10,823 nucleotides of DNA from G020350405 sp964513655 (GTDB taxonomy: Bacteria > Planctomycetota > Phycisphaerae > Sedimentisphaerales > Anaerobacaceae). The notes below the pieces were generated by a model. That model was not told where the DNA came from. It saw only the letters and a list, made by a program, of their open reading frames with translations, and did not search any database. The stretch is taken from NCBI GenBank assembly GCA_964513655.1, contig CAZENQ010000104.1, forward strand, positions 1 to 10,823, read 5' to 3'. The stretch's first letter is position 1. Each line of letters starts with the position of its first letter. Made by a program: the position numbers and the translations under genes. Below, piece by piece: positions 6,500-10,823 of this stretch.

Positions 6500-7549
6500 A
6501 TGGCTATAGGTAGAGTTATAAGCGGGCAGTCACTGACCGAGATGGATGAGAATTTTAACGTCTCTCTCCGGCCGAAGAGCCTTAACGAGTGCGTGGGCCA
6601 GTGCAGGACAATCGAGAAACTTTCTATTGCGATGGAGGCGGCCAAACAGAGGGCCGAGCCTCTGGAGCATATTTTGTTTTATGGCCCGCCCGGACTTGGT
6701 AAGACGACGCTCGCTCATGTTGTGGCAAATGAGATGGGCGCTAGAATTCGGTGTTCATCCGGGCCGGCTTTGGGAAAGGCCGGTGACGTGATGGGCCTTT
6801 TAAGCAATGTAAATACCGGCGATATACTTTTTATCGACGAGGTTCACCGTCTCAGCACGCCTGTGGAAGAATTTATCTACCCCGCGATGGAAGAATTCAG
6901 GGTGGACTTTACCGTCGACAGCGGTCTGCATGCAAAGACGATAAATTTCCCGCTGAAGCGTTTCACCCTGATTGGTGCGACGACACGGGCGGGCCTGTTA
7001 AGTGCTCCGCTTCGCGGCCGATTCGGGATGTTATATCATCTGGATTTTTACAGCAGCGACGAGTTGACGGCGATTCTGGAAAGGTCCGCGAGACTGCTGG
7101 ACCTGCCATGTGAGGACGAGACGCTGAAACTGATTGCAGGCCGGTCCCGCGGTGCGCCTCGGGTGGCGAACCGGCTGCTAAAGCGGGTGCGCGACTATGC
7201 ACAGGTCAAAGGCAAGGGCGTGCTCAGCGCAAAGATAGTCGAAAGCGCTTTGAAGATGGAGCAGATTGATTCGCTGGGCCTGGACGAATTAGACAGGGCG
7301 TTTATGCGTGCGCTGGTCAATGTCTACGACGGCGGCCCGGCCGGTATCGATGCCATTGCCGCCACACTCGGCGAAGAGAGGGACACGCTCGAGGATATGG
7401 TTGAGCCGTATCTCTTGCAGATCGGTTTCGTCCGCCGGACCAAACGCGGCAGGGAAGTCACCAAAAAGGCCTGCGACCACCTTGGCCTCAAGTATCACAA
7501 AACCAAACCCACCGACCAGCCCGAACTGTTTGAGAAAAGTGAACCATAG
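6500..7549 (+). CDS. ruvB: Holliday junction branch migration DNA helicase RuvB
   Basis: A hexameric AAA+ ATPase that pumps DNA through the RuvA-bound junction. The product has 349 residues. The N-terminal lead MAIGRVISG precedes the family's LRPKSLNECVGQ (about 23-34). Walker A is GPPGLGKT (62-69), Walker B FIDEVHRL (111-118), sensor 1 GATTRAG (159-165) and the arginine-finger region LRGRFG (171-176). The C-terminal winged helix ends GFVRRTKRGREVTKKACDHLGL. ATG 6500 has no good Shine-Dalgarno sequence; ATG 6542 (MDENFNVSL) is a possible later start that would also keep the whole domain. This is the last gene of the operon. Confidence 0.95.
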   Translation: MAIGRVISGQSLTEMDENFNVSLRPKSLNECVGQCRTIEKLSIAMEAAKQRAEPLEHILFYGPPGLGKTTLAHVVANEMGARIRCSSGPALGKAGDVMGLLSNVNTGDILFIDEVHRLSTPVEEFIYPAMEEFRVDFTVDSGLHAKTINFPLKRFTLIGATTRAGLLSAPLRGRFGMLYHLDFYSSDELTAILERSARLLDLPCEDETLKLIAGRSRGAPRVANRLLKRVRDYAQVKGKGVLSAKIVESALKMEQIDSLGLDELDRAFMRALVNVYDGGPAGIDAIAATLGEERDTLEDMVEPYLLQIGFVRRTKRGREVTKKACDHLGLKYHKTKPTDQPELFEKSEP

Positions 7550-7575
7550 GTCATTGCGAGCGCAGCGAAGCAATC
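7550..7575. repeat. REP-like short interspersed element after ruvB
   Basis: The 26-base stretch GTCATTGCGAGCGCAGCGAAGCAATC begins 1 base after the ruvB stop and has complementary ends (ATTGC/GCAAT). I recognise it as a form of the 'CATTGCGAGCGAAGCGAAGCAAT' element found in intergenic regions of many unrelated bacterial genomes. It could act as a weak 3' hairpin for the operon. Only one copy is present here, so its repetitive nature rests on recall. Confidence 0.55.
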
Positions 7576-7652
7576 CCTTCTATCATTCCCACGAAACCTG
7601 TCCCATAGGCAACGTCAGCCTCGATTTACTTATTCTTTTCTCCCAACATCAC

Positions 7653-7667
7653 TTCCCCCAAGGGGAA
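7653..7667. terminator. Possible weak bidirectional hairpin between ruvB and the TPR gene
   Basis: TTCCCC (7653-7658) and GGGGAA (7662-7667) can form a 6-bp stem around a 3-base loop in the 139-bp convergent gap. No clean T-tract follows on either strand, although the minus-strand arm is preceded by T-rich sequence. It is the best terminator candidate in this gap but a poor one. Confidence 0.2.
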
Positions 7668-7688
7668 AAATCTTATTGGATACGCTAA

Positions 7689-9125
7689 CTATTCGTTAAT
7701 CAAGATGAGAAGCTTGTTGGCCGAATCTTTATCCAGTTCTTTAAGTATTTCATATTCTTCAAGAGCAGAGTCGATGTCATCTACTAACAAATACGCTGCC
7801 CCCAAGGCACAGTGAGCCTTTGCATCATCAGGATTTATTTGAATAACCTTTTTGAAGGCTTCGATGGCGTCTTGATAACGGTCAAGTTCTACATAAGCAG
7901 CTCCTAAGGCAATAAGAGTCTCTACATCATCGGGCTTGATATGAATAGCCTTCTTTAAGGCTTCTATCGCTTCATCGTAGCGACCCAGCTCTGTGTAGGC
8001 TACGCCTAAGTTATTGTGAGAGTTCGCATCGTCAGGTTTAATGTTAACGGCCTGTTTATAGGCTTCTATCGCCTCATCGTAGCGACCGAGTTTGGTGGAC
8101 GTTACACCCAGGTTATAGTAAACGTCCGCATAGTCGGGTTTCAGGCGAATGGCCTGCTTATAGGCCTCTATCTCCTCATTATGGCGACCGAGTTTGCCAT
8201 AGACAAAGCCCAAACAAAAGTGAGCCTCCGCATCATTGGGCTTGAGTTGAATGACCTGCTTGAAGGTTTCCATTGCTTCTTGGTAATGACCGTTCTCGCC
8301 ATAGATGGTTGCTAAGATAGAAAGAGTCTTTACATCATTAGGCTTGATTTGAAGGGTCTTGTTAAAGGCTGCTATCGCCTCATCGTAGCGACCGAGTTCG
8401 TCATAGACCCAGCCTAGTTCATAGTAAATATCCGCATCGTCACCCTTTAAGCGAATGACCTGTTTGTATGCTTCTATTGCCTCATCGTAGCGACTTAGTT
8501 TGCTATAGGCCCGCCCCAAGTAATATTGAGCCTTTGCATAGTCAGTTTTATTGGCAATGGCTCGCTTAAAGGCTTCTTCTGCTTCTTGATAGCGGCCAAG
8601 TTTACCATAGGTTATCCCCAAGTTTAAGTGCGCACTTGCAAAGTCGGGTTCTATCTGAATGGCCTGTTTGCAGGCTTCTATCGCCTCGTCGTAGCGACTT
8701 AGTTCGCCATATGCCCGCCCCAAGTTATAGTGAGCCTTTGCATCGTCAGGTTTAAGGTTAATGGCCTGTTTATATGCTTCTATCGCCTCATCGTAGCGAC
8801 CGAGTTTACCATAGGTTATCCCCAGGTTAAAATGAGGTTCCGCATAGTCAGGATTTAAACAGATTGTCTGCTTGTAAGCATCTATTGCTTCATCGTGTCG
8901 ACCAAGCTCACTGTAGGCTACCCCCAAGTTTAAGTGAACAATCGAATCATTGGGTTCTATCCGAATGGCCTGTTTGTAAGCTTCTATCGCCTCATCATAA
9001 AGCCCGAGTTCGCTATAATCCCAGCCCAGGTTATTATAATATTCCGCATCGTTGGTTTTTTCCTTACACCCAGTGACAAACACAGTAGCGACTACTAACA
9101 AAAGCCAGTGCTCTTTCGCTTTCAT
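7689..9125 (-). CDS. TPR-repeat lipoprotein
   Basis: A 478-residue predicted lipoprotein that is almost entirely repeats. Residues 1-20 are a lipoprotein signal (MKAKEHW, a hydrophobic stretch, lipobox VTGC with the lipidated C20). Residues 25-466 are exactly thirteen contiguous 34-residue TPR units with the pattern D-D-A-x-x-x-x-NLG-x-x-Y-x-x-LGRYDEAIEAYKQAI-x-x-KP. The thirteenth is the most divergent, and 12 residues follow as a capping tail. TPR solenoids bind peptides or partner proteins; no catalytic domain is present, so the role is probably scaffolding at the cell envelope. ATG 9125 is chosen because AAGGG lies 5 bases upstream and the lipobox follows; the frame is open to 9242, but that extension is not signal-like. 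It converges with ruvB and is read in the same direction as recO, after a 653-bp gap. It looks more A/T-rich than the ruv genes. Confidence 0.88.
   Translation of the reverse strand: MKAKEHWLLLVVATVFVTGCKEKTNDAEYYNNLGWDYSELGLYDEAIEAYKQAIRIEPNDSIVHLNLGVAYSELGRHDEAIDAYKQTICLNPDYAEPHFNLGITYGKLGRYDEAIEAYKQAINLKPDDAKAHYNLGRAYGELSRYDEAIEACKQAIQIEPDFASAHLNLGITYGKLGRYQEAEEAFKRAIANKTDYAKAQYYLGRAYSKLSRYDEAIEAYKQVIRLKGDDADIYYELGWVYDELGRYDEAIAAFNKTLQIKPNDVKTLSILATIYGENGHYQEAMETFKQVIQLKPNDAEAHFCLGFVYGKLGRHNEEIEAYKQAIRLKPDYADVYYNLGVTSTKLGRYDEAIEAYKQAVNIKPDDANSHNNLGVAYTELGRYDEAIEALKKAIHIKPDDVETLIALGAAYVELDRYQDAIEAFKKVIQINPDDAKAHCALGAAYLLVDDIDSALEEYEILKELDKDSANKLLILINE
7728..9053 (-). repeat. Thirteen 102-bp tandem DNA repeats encoding TPR units
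   Basis: The TPR units are exactly 102 bp each without a single length change. The DNA coding for RYDEAIEA is nearly identical in several units (+ strand around 8064, 8370, 8475, 8677 and 8779, all reading TCATCGTAGCGAC or one base away). Such DNA-level identity suggests fairly recent duplication or gene conversion within the array, and the copy number could vary between strains. Confidence 0.75.
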
Positions 9126-9215
9126 ATTATCCCTTTTAAAAGATTCTGCTGGCGCACATTCTAACAATTCCTCCTCCCAATTCAATCCAAAACCTTTACC
9201 CCGTGAGATGGCGCA

Positions 9216-9246
9216 AGTATATCTAACTTGGGAATTTTTCAATCAA
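9216..9246 (-). promoter_or_regulatory. Possible promoter of the TPR lipoprotein gene
   Basis: On the minus strand TTGATT (9241-9246) and TATACT (9216-9221) are separated by 19 bases; TTGAAA (9237-9242) with a 15-base spacer is an alternative. Both spacings are off the 17-base optimum. The site lies about 90 bases upstream of ATG 9125. The same TTGATT hexamer is the -35 box proposed for the HAF-repeat gene. Confidence 0.25.
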
Positions 9247-9381
9247 AAGTGCAGCTACCTACGGCCAAAAATCCGAAAAACTAAAACTTTTTTAACTGCC
9301 TTGCTAAAATAGAGTTACGAGTATCGCGAGTCCTAAATGGGAGACTTTTTTCGCACCAACCGCGCAACCCCCTCCAACATT

Positions 9382-9406
9382 GAGCGGACCCTCTGTCCGT
9401 CCGCTC
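9382..9406. repeat. 8-bp inverted repeat, hairpin candidate
   Basis: GAGCGGAC (9382-9389) and GTCCGCTC (9399-9406) are perfect complements around a 9-base loop, giving a G/C-rich stem. On the + strand the stem runs into TTTGAAAACT without a T-tract, so it is not a standard terminator. The 3' arm overlaps CGCTCTTTGAAAA (9402-9414), which resembles an antitermination boxA. Confidence 0.4.
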
Positions 9407-9426
9407 TTTGAAAACTCAATAAATTC

Positions 9427-9468
9427 CCTAACCCCCGACCTCTGGCTCCCGATCCCTGACCACTGACC
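9427..9468 (-). repeat. Heptanucleotide tandem array, 6 units
   Basis: On the minus strand six consecutive 7-base units fill 9468-9427. Four read GGT[CT][AG]G[GT]; the GATCGGG (9454-9448) and AGCCAGA (9447-9441) units are more diverged. The G-runs at 9456-9454, 9450-9448, 9436-9432 and 9428-9426 also make the minus strand a possible G-quadruplex former. It lies about 300 bp upstream of the TPR gene. Confidence 0.55.
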
Positions 9469-9478
9469 TAATTATGTC

Positions 9479-9580
9479 AAACAAACCCAATTTTATGGAT
9501 GCCAAAACGAACGTAACCTCCGGGTTAACAACGCCTTATGAAACTGCTCATCTCCGCTCAACCGAAAAAACGAACCCAAT
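9479..9580 (+). repeat. Copy A of a diverged about 102-bp interspersed repeat
   Basis: The unit begins and ends with a variant of AAACRAAMCCAAT (9479-9491 and 9568-9580). Aligned with copy B (9646-9748), it shares the ends, a central TAACAA with a following TTA-GAAA segment, and A-rich blocks. Read on the + strand, an open stretch of 56 codons (9474-9644) gives MSNKPNF and later KTNPI. The downstream continuation of that frame gives KTKPI twice but contains stops. I recall such peptides from spurious small ORFs in Phycisphaerae genomes, so this is probably a member of a dispersed noncoding family rather than a gene. Confidence 0.5.
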
Positions 9581-9616
9581 CTCAAGCACACTTCCAAACG
9601 CACAACGCATAGCGAA

Positions 9617-9637
9617 GGACGCTGGACGCAGGACGAA
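9617..9637. repeat. Heptanucleotide tandem array, 3 units
   Basis: Three 7-base units, GGACGCT (9617-9623), GGACGCA (9624-9630) and GGACGAA (9631-9637), share GGACG. The array sits between copies A and B of the larger repeat. Confidence 0.5.
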
Positions 9638-9645
9638 AAAATGAA

Positions 9646-9748
9646 AAACAAAACCAATTTCCGAAGGGAAAATATGAACATAAACTAAGCTGTAACAAAG
9701 AGTTACGAAAATGAACAGCCCGGCAGACTCTGCCAAAACGAAACCAAT
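9646..9748 (+). repeat. Copy B of the diverged about 102-bp interspersed repeat
   Basis: Bounded by AAACAAAACCAAT (9646-9658) and ACGAAACCAAT (ending 9748), 103 bases long and offset 167 bases from copy A. It contains a 13-base perfect palindrome-type stem, GGCAGA-C-TCTGCC (9722-9734), that copy A lacks. The same + strand frame as in copy A gives KTKPIS and KTKPIF but contains several stops. Confidence 0.5.
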
Positions 9749-9778
9749 TTTTGAAATTCCGGTTCTCTAAATGAAAGG

Positions 9779-10507
9779 TCAGTTTTTCAGGATGTGTTTT
9801 GCCATTTTGGGGGGTCTGTGCAGGATTTCGGTGAAGTGGTGGATTAGGACCTTTTCTATTTCCATCAGCGTCTTTTCATTCGTATCAGCAATCAATTTCA
9901 AATTGTTCAGGCAGGCTGCGACATCCTTTGTCAGTCTGATTTTGTCGGGGAAGCTGTTCTCGCAGTCCCTGCAGATAAGGCCGTTCATGGAGTTGCTGAA
10001 ATAACATTGAGACCAGTCGGAGTTGAAACTTCTCTTGCAGTTTGCGCAGGCATTCAGGACGGGCTGCAGGCCGATTTCCTTAAGCAGTGACAATTGAAAT
10101 AATATCAGCAGCGCCATGGCATTGTGCCGCTCGTTGGTATTTTGTAGAAACTGCAGGAAGCTGTCGAAGAGCTGCGGGTGCGGGTCGCATTCATTTGTCA
10201 GCTTGTCAACCAACTCGGCGGCGAACGAGACACTGTTCATGGCGAAAAGGTCATTGGCCAGATTGGTAAAGGCCGATTGTTGTTCGAATTCGGTCAGGGT
10301 GGCGAGCTTTGCTCCGGCTGAATCCGAAAAGACGATTTTCCCATGCGAAAACACCTCAAGGGGACCGTCGAACGCTGATTTAGGACGCTTCGAGCCTTTG
10401 GCGATGGCGCCGATTTTGCCGTTTGCTTTGGTAAAAAACGTTACAATTTGGGATGTCTCGGAATAGTCGACGGCACGTATGCAAATTGCCACATCCTTGG
10501 TCAGCAT
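9779..10507 (-). CDS. recO: DNA repair protein RecO
   Basis: A recombination mediator of the RecFOR pathway: it binds SSB-coated single-stranded DNA, anneals complementary strands and with RecR helps load RecA. The 242-residue product is of family length. The N-terminal OB fold (1 to about 80) shows the family pattern A-x-x-I-R-x-x-DYSETSQIVTFFTKANGKI and AKGSKRPKS. The C-terminal helical domain contains a zinc finger, CANC (C154, C157) with CRDC (C179, C182). The ATG begins 1 base after the stop of the upstream CorC/HlyC-type gene, so the two are probably co-transcribed. With RuvABC nearby, the window holds two recombination-repair modules, though on opposite strands and in different operons. 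Confidence 0.92.
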   Translation of the reverse strand: MLTKDVAICIRAVDYSETSQIVTFFTKANGKIGAIAKGSKRPKSAFDGPLEVFSHGKIVFSDSAGAKLATLTEFEQQSAFTNLANDLFAMNSVSFAAELVDKLTNECDPHPQLFDSFLQFLQNTNERHNAMALLILFQLSLLKEIGLQPVLNACANCKRSFNSDWSQCYFSNSMNGLICRDCENSFPDKIRLTKDVAACLNNLKLIADTNEKTLMEIEKVLIHHFTEILHRPPKMAKHILKN

Positions 10508-10508
10508 T

Positions 10509-10823
10509 TTACTTCTCGGGTGCTTTGGTGATTCTGATGCGTTTTATTCTTCTGGCCTCTGCCGAGGAGATGGTAAATTTCAGGTTTTTGTAATCGAAGC
10601 TCTCGCCGGTCTTGGGGACATAACCTAAGTGCGAGAAGACAAAGCCGCCTATGGTATCGTAATCTTCGTCCTCCGGCAGGTCAAATTCAAACTCGTCATT
10701 CAGGTCGTCAACGTATGTTCTTGCGTCGACCTCGATAGTGTTTTCGTCAATTTTCCTTACAGGCTTGGGCGGTTTTTCTTCGTATTCATCGGTTATCTCG
10801 CCGACAAGCTCTTCGAGGATATC
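10509..10823 (-). CDS. CorC/HlyC-family transporter-associated protein, C-terminal part
   Basis: The minus-strand frame entering at the right edge runs 104 codons to a TAA at 10509-10511. Visible are DILEELVGEITDEYEE (the end of the second CBS domain and linker typical of the family), a short acidic-rich stretch, then the CorC_HlyC domain signature EDEDYDTIGGFVFSHLGYVPKTGESFDY, and a basic end RRIKRIRITKAPEK. The family comprises CBS-domain membrane or soluble proteins linked to magnesium/cobalt efflux and historically called hemolysin-like; the transmembrane DUF21 and CBS domains, if present, lie outside the window. The stop is followed by 1 base and then the recO ATG. Confidence 0.9.
   Translation of the reverse strand, partial: DILEELVGEITDEYEEKPPKPVRKIDENTIEVDARTYVDDLNDEFEFDLPEDEDYDTIGGFVFSHLGYVPKTGESFDYKNLKFTISSAEARRIKRIRITKAPEK

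Larger units (their letters stand above)
9126..9778. other. 653-bp gene-free region between recO and the TPR gene
   Basis: I find no credible protein gene in this stretch; the longest frames are short and unlike the neighbouring genes. From the TPR side it holds a putative TPR promoter (9216-9246), an A/T-rich stretch (about 9260-9310), an inverted repeat (9382-9406), a heptanucleotide array (9427-9468) and two diverged copies of an about 102-bp repeat (9479-9580, 9646-9748) with another heptamer array between them (9617-9637). No recO terminator with a T-tract is apparent. Confidence 0.6.

Noticed and set aside
8016..8315. A 99-codon + strand ORF opposite the TPR gene
   Set aside because: It is a shadow of the TPR repeats: its periodicity follows the 102-bp units and the product resembles no known family.
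9126..9242. A 39-codon open extension upstream of the TPR lipoprotein
   Set aside because: It would bury the lipoprotein signal peptide inside the protein, and the internal ATG 9125 has its own ribosome-binding site.
9474..9644. A 56-codon + strand ORF (MSNKPNF...) as a small gene
   Set aside because: No ribosome-binding site, it spans a repeat and a heptamer array, and its frame continues into the second repeat copy with stops. It is better explained as noncoding repeat DNA.
9493..9736. Two overlapping 62-codon minus-strand ORFs in the recO-TPR spacer
   Set aside because: They are reverse-strand readings of the A-rich repeats, giving F/V/L-rich peptides with no family resemblance and no ribosome-binding site.

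Overview
The window looks like a chromosomal segment of a Planctomycetota bacterium, probably of the Phycisphaerae/Sedimentisphaerales type. This placement is an inference. It rests on a secreted HAF-repeat protein ending in an 'IDI-x-PG-x-LNL-x-SKGKW' module, an enlarged hairpin in RuvA that I associate with this phylum, and a noncoding repeat whose six-frame translation gives recurring 'NKPNF / KTNPI / KTKPI' peptides that I remember from planctomycetal intergenic DNA. There are no rRNA or tRNA genes, no CRISPR array, no transposase and no phage genes.

Left edge (1-1697). The last 17 codons of an unidentified + strand gene are followed by a convergent minus-strand gene for a secreted seven-motif HAF protein, possibly a beta-propeller. 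That gene diverges from a long + strand operon. The 228-bp divergent spacer holds a good sigma70-type promoter for each direction.

Centre (1698-7549). Seven + strand housekeeping genes, hisC-hisB-ispF-cysS-ruvC-ruvA-ruvB, lie in one tightly packed operon. hisB/ispF, cysS/ruvC and ruvC/ruvA overlap by 4 bases, which suggests translational coupling. The operon joins histidine biosynthesis (HisC, HisB), the MEP isoprenoid pathway (IspF), cysteinyl-tRNA synthesis (CysS) and the complete Holliday-junction branch migration and resolution machine (RuvABC).

Right part (7550-10823). A REP-like short repeat follows ruvB. Next comes a minus-strand lipoprotein gene made almost wholly of 13 exact 34-residue TPR units. 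A 653-bp gene-free region then holds an inverted repeat, two heptanucleotide arrays and a diverged pair of about 102-bp repeats. It is followed by minus-strand recO and, 1 base upstream of recO, the 3' end of a CorC/HlyC-family gene.

No new defence or biosynthetic system is evident; the protein-coding core is ordinary. The more unusual signals are noncoding. Four separate short arrays have a strict 7-base period but different units, two of them abutting stop codons. There is also the KTNPI repeat family in the recO-TPR spacer. At protein level, RuvA has about 6 extra residues in the hairpin that carries the 'acidic pin' in E. coli.
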